Assembly: GCA_015499995.1 (NCBI GenBank)
Contig: JADNRV010000315.1
Location: forward strand, 1-55,951
DNA length: 55,951 bases
From: Flammula alnicola
Lineage: Eukaryota > Basidiomycota > Agaricomycetes > Agaricales > Strophariaceae
Reading direction: 5' to 3'
This document shows positions 21,728 to 32,600 of the stretch, piece by piece; position 1 is the first letter of the stretch; the number at the start of each line of letters is the position of its first letter. The notes under the pieces were generated by a model that saw nothing but the letters and a program-made list of their open reading frames with translations, was not told the DNA's origin and did no database searches. A program made the position numbers and the translations under genes.

Positions 21728-23198
21728 ATGTCGGACGTCATAGAGCTCAAAAGAACAGTGAAACAATTGCAAAGCGCTGTCAACGACCAGGTATGCCAAA
21801 TCTCTCTAAATGAACCCTGTCATTTCTGTTTCACTGAAATATTCGACATTTTGCAGGAGATCATATCTATCCTAAACATTCTTAAGCAAAAACATGTAAC
21901 AGAAGCAATTCTAAGGGTGGGTGTTGCTCGTCAAATTTTTTTTTCCATTTCCACCCCCCCTTTTCCTATTCCGGTCTAGGCTGCGCAAACGCTAACGATT
22001 CTTGATCCTTGTGGCAGGAAAGCAAGGTCGGGCTCGCAGTTGGCAAGCTGAGGGTGCACAAGTCGAAGACTGTCGCCGATCTCGCCAAGGATATCGTCAA
22101 ACAATGGAAGACTGCTGTGGAAAAGGCCAAGTTGAAGGCTGGTGGCACCTCGACAACGCATCAAGCGGCGGTACCAGGTGCGTAACTGCCTCCTTTAACC
22201 AGCGTATCATGTAGCTAATGGAAAGAAACAGACAAGAAGCCAGCCGCAGGCCCATCGACACCGATAACACCAGGCGGTGGCTCTTCAACCGTGCGCACAT
22301 CCAAGACGGACGGGATCAAGGGATCAACGGGGGACAACACAAGGGACAGATGTATGGAGATGATCTACGATGCTCTTGCTTGTGACGCTACTGCTCGTGC
22401 GTGGTTGTCTCTCTTATCGCGCTTGATACATACTAATACCACCTTCCATATCTCAGCCATCGAACTGGTTCTAGGTAAGGCGCAGGCCGTCGAGAAGTGC
22501 GTCTATATCAATATGGGGGGCGCGAACGCCGACTACAAGTCCAAGATTCGCTCCTTATTCGTCAACCTCAAGGATAAGAGTAACCCCGGTCTCCGGGCCA
22601 GCATAGTGGAGGGCAGTCTCTCGCCTGAGAAGTTTAGTAAGATGACCAGCCAGGTGTGTTTTTCTTCTTGGTTCTAATTTGAAAAGAACGTGTCTGACCT
22701 CAAAGTTGCATCAGGAAATGGCTTCAGAAGAAAGAAAGGCGGCAGACAAGAAAATCCAAGAAGAGAACTTCTTCAAATCCCTCTCGGCCGCAGAGAAGCA
22801 GGCCGAAACAGACGCATTCCAGTGCTCAAGGTGCAAACAGGTCAGAAGCATGCGTCTTCTCATTTATATTAGGAAACACTGACTGTTGGGCCGTCTAGAG
22901 AAAATGCGTGTATCGTCAACAACAGACCCGAAGTGCCGACGAACCTATGACTGTATGTTCTCTTCAATTGATTCTTGATCTATCAACGGAACTAATAGCC
23001 TCCTTTTCGCAAGACTTTCGTTACGTGCGTTCTTCTAACCCCGCTGGGCTATCAACATCATGAGATCCTAATCTTTTTTTTTCCTTCTTTTTTTAATTGA
23101 TAGATGCACAGTGTGTCAGAACAAGTAAGTTTTCATAAGCGTTCGTCAGGAACGTTTCATCCTAACAGGTTAACCTTTCTAGATGGAAATTCTCATAA
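21728..23198 (+). CDS. DST1: Transcription elongation factor TFIIS
   Basis: About 300 residues over at least eight exons. The N-terminal domain (MSDVIELKRTVKQLQSAVND, IISILNILKQKHVTEAILR, VGLAVGKLRVHKSKTVADLA) is the TFIIS N/LW fold. After a Ser/Thr/Pro linker comes the central domain (RDRCMEMIYDALACD, VEKCVYINMGGANADYKSKI, RSLFVNLKDKSNPGLR, VEGSLSPEKFSKMTSQEMAS). The C-terminal zinc ribbon has FQCSRCKQRKCVYRQQQTRS and the catalytic loop RSADEP, ending CTVCQNKWKFS. TFIIS enters the pol II secondary channel and the D-E pair stimulates RNA cleavage to rescue arrested polymerase. The zinc ribbon is cut by four introns into pieces of 54, 11 (23014-23024), 21 (23104-23124) and 16 nt. The stop is at 23196-23198. 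Confidence 0.95.
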
Positions 23199-24714
23199 AT
23201 ATACTCAGAAGTACTTCTCATCCCATCCGGCTTCTTCACATGTTTTTGCGCGCCAATACGTCGCTCCATCACGTATCCTTGCCGCTTCCATCAATTTCTC
23301 TTCTTCCCAGACTTACCCGTAACATTGCAAATAATTTTATTCTATGTTCGTTTCGTGATTTCTGTTCTTCGACTCCTTTTTTTGATATCGTTGTTGCTCA
23401 GGCCGTTGGTCCTGCAAAAACTTTCTTTTTCCTTATCTTCTCCCAGCTGTTTCATTATTTTCGCCCACCCACTCGTACAGAATTGAGATCGATACCTTGG
23501 AATGTCAAATAACCTTCGGAGCCAGTGATAATACTTACAAGAACCGAATGGTGTGTGCGGATGTAAACTTAGATACCTCCAGAATACCTCCAGACAGATG
23601 ATTGTCAACGGACGGGTGCACTTGTTCTCCTTTCCCGCTTTTCTCGGGGCTCGTCAAAGTCCACGTTTGTCTGCACTTTCCTCCATGTATCAAACTACAT
23701 CAGCTCAAGCTGTACAAGAGTCCATTGCCACTTCTATCATCTATAGGATACTGCTTATCTGTTTCTCGGTTATACTGCGGAATGATCAATTTGAACCTGT
23801 AGAAGGTACTAGCGGCGTCGAAGCTGTCATACGTGGATGTGGTTTTCAGGCTAGTATACCGTTTCCGGCAGATAATATGTCGACGTCTATCTCCTTCGTT
23901 TCTACAAGGACTCTTGTAGACCTTTGGCCGTCGGCTTCTACCTAGTCTCGGCCTCCCATCCTCTTTCGGAAGAGCTACCCGATCTGCCAGTGTGGGACTA
24001 CTAGTACCTCATGTTATATGCTGATACATCGTCATTGTTAGGATATTTTTTACTGTTTCCCCAAGGTCTCCCCTTTTGTTTTTGGCATCTAAAACCCACC
24101 TGACTATAAATAGTAGGATGCCCTATATGTATGTCGAAGTGCCTCTTATATTGAACGGAAGCTGCCGGTAAGCAGTTCCATAGTTCCTTGACGACCTACA
24201 TGAGTCATTGGCATTCGGTGATAGCTTATAATACTTATAACATAGCTAGACGGCGGCCTCCAGGCTCAAGCAGGCATCCATCGGTACCCACTCCCCTAAT
24301 AGATGATCTCGAAGGCATTCCACATGTCGTCTGGTTTCTTTGAGAATCCCTCTAAACATGGACTGTATAACTATTTATCCGTGCGATAAGCAATCGTAAT
24401 ATCCTCTAACTGAGGTGGCTGTCGTTTTATTTGCGTCACGGCCCGCCATCAATCCTTCACTGGCAGAGTATTCCATACCTTTCTTCCTTGCGCCGCTTTC
24501 AAGGTCGAGTTGACCGCCATGTTGCTAGATATTCTCAACTTGAGAGAAGCAGAGAATTGTGAATAGTAGCGGCTTGGCCAGTCGGGTTAGAGATCATTTA
24601 GACGATTGCTTTGTCGTCAAAGCAGGTCTATATATGTATCATGACGGGGTTCAGCAGAGTGAGGCCAATATATAGCTCTGAATAGAAAGGTCCAAGTACC
24701 CCCAGGGAGGAGTT

Positions 24715-25090
24715 CTAACTTCTGGCTTTACTCTGGCAAGGGAGAGAGGCCAGAATAAACGAGCAAAAAAGCCTGACCCAGACCCCGAAGAATATTTTTG
24801 GAAGTCGAGGGCTAGAGCTTGGAAGCATGTCAGAATCGTATAGGGAAATTCAGTTCCTATATATGAGCATTACCCTTGTGTCTGTAGCAACCCCAGTTAG
24901 AAAATTTCATGAGTTGGGAATGAGCGCTAAATTGGACGCAATGAATGAATTATGAGCGATTGATCATCGGAGACGTAGACTTGAAAATTTGATTCTGCAT
25001 GGATGCTTGTCGGATTCTTGGGCGCCGTTGACAGCCGTCCTCCTTTCAACTGGGTAGTTACAAGGTTGTTCTAGATCGACTCTAACTGCG
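24715..25090. repeat. Diverged direct repeat, copy A
   Basis: This matches copy B (25255-25655) in the same orientation with an offset of about 565-595 bp. The best stretches are TTGATTCTGCATGG followed by CTTGTCGGAT (24990-25017 versus 25563-25592) and TTCTAGATCGAC (25069 versus 25633). CAGAATCGT..AGGAAATT..ATGAGCA near 24832 corresponds to 25427. Divergence is substantial, so this is an old duplication or two copies of a decayed element. Confidence 0.75.
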
Positions 25091-25254
25091 AATCCAGTGT
25101 ATTTAGCGCTAGATCCGCTAGCTCAACACTAGCCTCAGTATTGAAGTTGCAGTGACCAGATAACATTCAAGAGCGCTGCCTCCGCGTTAGTTCTATATGA
25201 TGGCGAACTTTAGCAGAGTGTCGAGGCTTCTGTTCGTTCAGACGTACTTGGAGC

Positions 25255-25655
25255 TCGAAAAAGATTGATAATAAGAGACCCCCAAGAAAAATTCCAGTAG
25301 ATTCCAAAGGTCTGAGAGAAGGATAAGCCGCCAAAACCTGTCCAAGATCAAGGTTCTTCCGAAATCGAGAGTAGCGGGCACAAACATATTTCAACATCCC
25401 ATTGAAGGACCCCAGATGCAAGCCTGGCAGAATCGTGCAGGAAATTATAAATGAGCACAAATCTTGTTCGATGAGACGAAGTTTCCATAGTTTGTCAACG
25501 GGCGCCAAACCCTTTGGAGACAGTGACGAATTCTCATCGATCTCACGTCGACTTTTAAAAATTGATTCTACATGGACCCTTGTCGGATCCTTGAGCTCCA
25601 TTGAATAGCTGTTCGCCTTGTACCTTGAAGTGTTCTAGATCGACACTAATATGCA
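25255..25655. repeat. Diverged direct repeat, copy B
   Basis: Partner of copy A at 24715-25090, same orientation; the matching blocks are listed there. Neither copy encodes a recognisable product. Confidence 0.75.
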
Positions 25656-26059
25656 CTTAGTGAATCGGATGCTGGCTGTTTTGCGATGTTCAAGCAAGTC
25701 CAAGCAAAGTCGAAGAGCCGTTTCTCGGGTGAGAATTTCGTGGCGAAATTAAGTAGTCGAGTGCGGGTACGGTGTACCAAGTCGCTGAGCTTGTGGTAAA
25801 ATTACGGATGACAGTGCTGCCTCCACGTTTCTCCAGGCAGTTCGGGTAACCAAGGAGAGTATGTAGCAATAAAAAAAGTTGTCTTGTCCGGATTTCGCAG
25901 CTGGTTATATTATTTAGATAATTCCCACGATCAGAGTTTAGGGACAAGTCATGGTCAATGTCATGAGTCCACACAACTTTGACTGCTACGTATACCAAGT
26001 AACGATTATCCAACTTTCTTTCTCTCTTTCATCTTCTTATCTGGCCTAAATATCCACCG

Positions 26060-28765
26060 ATGGCTTCCGATTCATCCGATTCTCCTATGGTTCTTACCCC
26101 AGAGTCGACAGGCACCAGCGGGCCTGTCTCAACGCCGAATTCACCTGCACTGTTGAAGAAAGCGCGTAGGCAAACTGCGTTCTACCCCAACATGAACTCG
26201 AGCAACAAACAGCAGAATCCGTTTAGTAGGAGTGCGGCGAAACGCGAGAGTGTGATGGCATTGGGGAGCATCGAGCATCTACAGCATTATTTCACGAAGA
26301 CGGGTTTGGCGGCGAAGAAGAAGTGAGTGTCTAAACTTGTGGCAGGCTTATGTGGCATACTGGATATGGTTTGCGAGACATTAGCGGCGGTCAAAGTTGG
26401 ATATCCAACAGATATGATTCGGGTTTGCATGTGCAGGCAGCGCCATAATCGAAACCGGCGAGAGCAGCATCCTGAATCTCATCCGGGAATCGTTCATTGA
26501 TAGGGGATGCACCGTTGAAGAGCGATCTACAGATACTCTGGATTGTTTTCTTACTCATACTGACTTCACCTCTGCCTCCAGCCCTCTCGATAAACCTCAC
26601 CACGGCCTAGTACCAGCCATCGGCGGCCTACAAATCCCCACCAGTCCAGCCGCACTCAGTGACATCGCCGAATTCCAAATGCCACCGTCACCCGCGATCC
26701 CCACCGTGCCGCGGCCAGCCTTCTCGCCTCACATCAAAACATACGAAGTCGACCCCGAGTCCCTGTTACCCGGCGTGATCGAGGACGTGATCGCCGTGGC
26801 CCACGCGTGGAAATTGGAGACATACGCACCGGATGTGGATGCGGAACCGTTGACGAAGCTGGACGTGCCGTTCGACGTGCTGGAGGTGCTGAAGACGACG
26901 ACGCGCGCGATCAGGTCGACGAGGAACTATCTCCTCTCGTTGCCGGACGAGTCGGCTGGCACGATACGCGCACAGTTCCGGCCGCAATCGTTGGGGCCTG
27001 GACAACTTGTTAAGTCAAAGTCTAATAGCAATTTATCAGGGTCCTCACAGGCACAGGGGCAGGGGCAAGGACAGCAGGACCCGCTCGTCCTCATCCGCCG
27101 CGGGGCACTGGAAGTGCTCACAGTCCTGCGGCAGCTCGAGGAGAACTGCCGTCTTCCGCTGGAGGACGACGCGTATGATGCGGGTAGCGATGGGGGCCAC
27201 TCGCGTGGGGCCGGCACGGCGTCGAGTCCGTCGAATACCACACTCGAGCTGCCTCAACAGCCGCATGCACTGGAATTGGAACGCTCGTCCAGTAGCCTTG
27301 CGGGCCACGCACACCTCGGCACGGACCCGGACGTATCTATGACGTTCTCGCTCGTGCAGGTGCAGGGGCGGTTCGAGAGTGTGCCTGTTTGGGAGGATGA
27401 GGACGACGGATTCGGGGCGGAACCGGAGGAGGAAGAGCAGAGACGGGAAAGGTGGGATGAGAGACTGGTTTTGGGGAGTGGGTGGCTGTATCGCCAGGAT
27501 GTCAAGCTGGGCGAGTTGCAGAAGGAGAGGAGCATGGTTGGAAGGTATCTGGATATTGTTGATGAAGTTTTGTTTGAGGGAAGGAAGGGTGTGGGTACGG
27601 GGGGGAATGGTAAGGAGGAGAGGGGCTGGGAGAGGGTGAGGAGGAAGAGAGAGGGCAGGGCCTCATCGCGCGCTGCGAAGAATAGGAGGGTCAGCACGGG
27701 TATGAGCGATACAGATTTGGGTCTGCCCTCCCCTGGCGGCAGCGATGCAGGGAGGAGGAGAGTGTCAACGGGGATGATCAATATCACCCGTGGGGTGAGT
27801 TTATCGGAGGAGCCGGAAGAGATGGATGGGATCAAGGAAGAGGAGGAAGAAGAGTATGTGCATGGAGCGCGTGAAGGGGCAGGGGAAGAGATGATTGACG
27901 ATGAAGAACTGCCGGAGTGGGCTAAGAGATCGTCGTTTGGAAGTGATAGACTCGGTATGTTTTATATGTTTTCTCGTAATTTCCTTTGCAACCACACATA
28001 CTAACGCCACCTGTAACCAATTCCAGGCCGTGCCCATGCCCTCCTCACGTACTTCCTCCCTGCGGACCTGCGCTCAACGCTCTCTGACCCATCCAGTACC
28101 TCACGAACGGCCTTTCTCGCTAGCCTGTCGTCCGGCCAGCTCCTGTGCATCGCGTACAACGGTTGCGTACGAAAGTCGAAGAAGCCATGGGGTTTCGTGA
28201 GCAAGGACGGTGTCCACGATATTATCGCACTGGAGAAGGCCGCGCAGAAGAACGCAGAAGAAGAAGGTAATGGAGATGCTGGGAAGGATGGAGGGACGAA
28301 ATTGTGGACGTTTAGGAGGACAGACAATTTGAGGCTTTGGGCTGGGTGCGTTTCTTGCGTTGTTTAGAGACGTCGACATGATTTCCGTTGGCACACTTGA
28401 ACGACGAGCTGACTTCTTTTTCTCGTTGCAGGGCCTTGAAACTCCGCTATATCATGCCCATCCAACTACCCTCGCAGCCCGTCATATTGTCTTCCTCATC
28501 CAGACAAGCCCTGCCTAACCCCAATGCCATCTATTCAAACACGAATTCAGCCACGAACACCCCGCTCCCATCCCCTGGTATCACAGAACGCTTCGGGTTC
28601 CCAGGAATTTCATTAGGACAAGGAAAGGCCGACAGAGAGCCCCCGATCCTATTCGACGCGCGGATTATTGCGAAAAAGGAGGATGGGTGGGAGGACATGC
28701 TGGAGGATTTGCTGTTGAAGTGGGTGGATAAGGTCGTCCAGGAGAGGAGGGTCTTTCACCAGTGA
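26060..28765 (+). CDS. Conserved fungal protein of unknown function
   Basis: Four exons: 26060-26322, 26582-27954, 28027-28345 and 28432-28765, about 760 residues. The N-terminus is Ser/Thr/Pro-rich (MASDSSDSPMVLTPESTG) and leads to NPFSRSAAKRESVMALGSIE and LQHYFTKTGLAAKK. The middle has TYEVDPESLLPGVIEDVIAV, FDVLEVLKTTTRAIRSTRNY and LIRRGALEVLTVLRQLEE, which look helical, then a charged, Glu-rich low-complexity section. The C-terminus has LLTYFLPADLRSTL, FLASLSSGQLLCIAYNGCVR, KSKKPWGFVSKDGVHDI and TFRRTDNLRLWAGALKLRY. The block from FLASLSSGQLLC to ALKLRY resembles a divergent calponin-homology-type fold; this is a guess. Related proteins occur across agaricomycetes without a named role. The first intron (259 nt) is several times longer than others in the window. 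Confidence 0.82.
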
Positions 28766-29630
28766 ACTTTTGATGGTAATGAGCTCTAAAGCCTCTACTC
28801 TCTTCATCCTAATGCTTCCAACCAGGTCGCCTCGTCGACATCATAATGTCCTTCCTAGACCCATGGACGCCCTCAACGTCCGCTCACACAACACACAACG
28901 CTCATTATATATACAGTTTTCTATTACTTTGCTCCACCTATCCGTCCACTTCTGCCTCAAAGTACTTTATCTACTTCACTCGTTGTACCTACCGACACGT
29001 ACACTTTTGACTACATACCTTTTCGACTGCATCATGTCCAAACTATTTCTAGTGTCTATTGCCATATCTCTCTCTGTCTACGTACAGTGTCCCATCTACT
29101 TGTTTACATGCAGTGTCTACCTATCTATTTACATACCCAGCCCTCTATATCAGAAATAGCGAACGAAATGTGTAACATACCCGGCAGCCAGACAGTCTTC
29201 TACATACATTAATTTAACGGCTCCCCGGTGGCTCGAAATTCATCTCGTACAGTAGACGGTTTCCACCTCGGTGGAGATTTATCTAAAGATCAATGTTCTG
29301 CCCAAGTAAATTGAGAATCGAGAGTGCCAGAAAACGTGGAGACAAGCCAGATTCTGATTAGGTGCAAGTGTGTATGTAGGTATCATTCATGAAGTATGCA
29401 TGTAATTAGCAGAAGAAGAAAATGAAAAGAGCAGTTACTATGTGCTGAATAAATATGGATCGAACCCAGAATTGTGTGTATGCGGGGGTATACGCCAAGA
29501 AAGAAAGAAAGCAGGAAAGAAGATCGTCCTGAACCTTCACGTTATCATCCGCCTGTGACCAATCAACCCGTCTCACCTCTACATCTACCTTCAACCCAAT
29601 CCGCATCACTAGAAAATCCCAAAACAAAAA
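28766..29630. other. Convergent 3' region, unknown gene and YPP1
   Basis: About 865 bases of AT- and CT-rich sequence between two convergent stop codons. I see no coding or RNA-gene signal. It is likely 3' UTR of both genes. Confidence 0.6.
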
Positions 29631-32600
29631 TCAAAGACACCATCCCAAAGCCAACCCAACGTCCCTCACCCCATGCCCCTCCGAGAGCTCCAGCGCCGTC
29701 TTCAAGGCGTCCCGCTCCCGCTCCTTGCGTCCCTGCAGGGCGTACGCCTTGGCGAGGAAGTACCACGCCTCAGGGACGTCCCATCCACGGCATTTCGTGA
29801 GGCGGGCGAGCATGGCGGCTGCGACGTCTATTTCAGGGGTTAGCATACGGTGAGAGTGAGAGTTGGCAGCATGTGAGGAAGAGGGGTGCGACGAAGCGGA
29901 TGAGGTGGAGTGCACAGAGGAGAGCGGGCGCTGTGTAGAAGTGTTCTTTGAGGTGTTGGAAGAGGAGTGTTGCAGCCTGCTAGTGACTTGGGGGTCGAGG
30001 TACAGCCGCGCGAGGTGCACGGTAGCAGCGACGTCGTCTGGCGCGATGAAGCGTGCTTTTTGGAAGGTGTCAACTGCGTGTTGGTATAACCGGAGGGCGA
30101 CGTAGTATAGCCCGAGCTATGGACAATAAAATAGTAATCGTAGGTCAGCAGATGTTTCGAAAGCAGAGCGAGAAAAAGAGAAATGCAGAAAGCAATACGA
30201 AAAAGGAAATCACACATACCTGGACCCACACATTCGGGTTACTCTCATCCCTCACCTCCGCCTCCTGAATCGAGCCCTTGGCCTGCTCGATCTTACCAAG
30301 CCTCCTAAACGTCGCCGCCGACATCAGCCACATGTCGCTCAGAAGGCGGTTTTCTCTGGCGCTCCGCCATCCATGTCCGTCTCCACCACCGCCACTGGCA
30401 GAGGTAGTACTACTACTGGTGAAATCACGATGGGATGATGGTGGCAATGAAGGAGGCATCGGTGGCGACCTGGGCGGCTCGCTAGGCATGGGTGTGTCAG
30501 TGCGCGTGTATGGATAGTCGTGCTCGTCGGATGAGTGAATTAAGGACGAGAGCCGCCGACGAGAGTGGATAGACGAGGCTTGATACGATGTCGGCTGCAG
30601 CACCGCGTGGAAGTCTATTGTAACGAGGTGATGAATGGTGAGTATATACGAGACACTTAGACTGTAAGAATGGAACACGGACCTGGAGTCGAAGTAAAGC
30701 TCCTCAAGCTGCCATTCCTCACGACGCCATGCCCAATCTTGCGCGAGACGGCGGAGATACCGGCCCGCCCCTTATCTACTCGATTTTTGAGCATTTGCTG
30801 CACTTTTTTCGACTTTGACGTGTCCCCGCCTCCACTGCTTCTCTCGCTCGACAACGATCGCTTGCTCTTGGGCTGTTGTCTCTTGCTCGACGTAATGCGG
30901 GTGAGTTTTTCCTTGCCTCGGACGCTCGAGTCTTTCTCGTTGCCCCACCCATTTTCCTTTGCTCTCTCTCCTACTCTTGTGGTATCATCCTTTTCTGGGT
31001 CCTTTTCGTCATTCATCCCCGCAACAATACGCTTCTCCTGCTGCTCCATGAACCGATCATGCTGCGCCTCTATCTCCGGCGTCGCAGGCGAGATCGTGAT
31101 GCCAATCGGCACCACCAATGGCTCCACTGTAGACTCTTGCTGTGATATATCTAGGTGGGCGATTGCATCGGTAGCGCTCTGGCTCAGGCCATGATACATG
31201 CGCTTCTTCGCCACCTTTTCCTGCTCCTGCGCCTGCGCTTGCACCGGATCCGCAACAGCATCTTTCTTTTCCTCGCCCGGCGCCTCACCCAAACCGCCCC
31301 ACCGCTCTCGGTTCTTCTCCGCAACCCACACAAACACCTCCAGCCACGCCTCCTCCGCTCCTTCTGGCCCCTCCATAACCTCCATCAGCGCCACCTGCGT
31401 CATCCGCAGCTGCAGATGCCGCTCGAACAGCGTGCTCGGAGCCGGTGGGTACTGGTCGAACGTGAGCCCATAGGACAGGGCCAATTTTGTTGTAGGTGTA
31501 CCAGAGGAAGCAGTGGAGGTGGGTGTGGATGGATGCAAGTACGCCGCAAGCGAAGACGCTGGAGGGAGGTACACTGCGCTGGGGTGCAACACCGTCATCG
31601 GAGCAGCGCGTGGGCTCTGCGTGCTCTGCGTATACGCTGCATTGGCGTCCGCCTGCGTGATGGTCGATCTGCGCTTGGGTGGCGCAGAGACACCATTCAC
31701 TGTTGCCGATGCCGGTACCGTGCCGTTGACAGATTTGGTTCCGCTCCGACCTCCGATGGACGCGTGGTCCGGAACCGTACCATTCGTGCCTGGCACGGCC
31801 AGCGCCTCCTCGCTCTCCTCTGTACCGTCCTCCGCGCCCTCGTCCGCGCCCCAAAAATCCAGTGCAGCCCCTCTCTCCAACACCTCGCGCGCCCCAGCCC
31901 ACTCTCCCTGTGCGCTTAACAACAAGCCCAGGAGGTGCCAGTACCGTACGTCCGTGGGGCAGCCTTCCACTGCGAGTCCGGCGCATTCCAGCGCGCGTGG
32001 GAGGGAGTGGACGTGTTTGAAGGAATCGGCTGGGGGTGTTTGGTCGTTTTCGGTTGGGGTCCGTGTCGTGTTGTTGGTGTTTACGGAATTTGGGACGGAT
32101 GGGGAGGAGGAACCTGGGATACGCCGGGCGAAAGATAAAGCCAGGTGATAGTACGCGCTAGGAGTTGGGTTGGCCTGCAGGGATTGGAGGAGGCAGGCAT
32201 GTGCTTTTTGTAGATGTGTGGGTCGAGTTAGAGGGTCTTGGCCTGGTAAGGTATGTGTTAGTATCAACAAGCAAAAAGTGTAAGACAAAGGGAGGAAGAG
32301 AGAAGGAAATAGATGACGATAAAGGATACAGAAGAAGGGTCTGAGAAAAGAAATCTTTAACCAAAGTCTTGTACAACGCGTACGCGAGTTAGGCATATAC
32401 CACGTACACGTTCCGTATCCCAGAGCCTATTTCGTCTGCAGGACGCGTGACGTCATCCATCGAATTCGCGAGAATCCAAAGATATAACCGAAAAGAGGAA
32501 GTCGAACAATAAATGTAAACCCAACTTCTTTCAAAAAATAAGAAAAGAAGAAAGCAAAAAGAACCCAAAAAGAGCAAAAAAACCCAAAGAACAAAAGGCA

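Larger units (their letters stand above)
23199..26059. other. Gene-poor region with diverged repeats
   Basis: No gene is supported. The first few hundred bases are probably TFIIS 3' UTR. The remainder is AT-rich with many stops and contains an old direct repeat (listed separately). No transposase or RT motif is visible. Confidence 0.55.

Noticed and set aside
23104..23945. Plus-strand open frames downstream of TFIIS
   Set aside because: They begin inside the TFIIS terminal exons or 3' UTR and have no conserved features.
30657..32396. Possible separate gene inside YPP1
   Set aside because: The frame carries TPR-type segments in the correct family order and splices to the flanking YPP1 exons.
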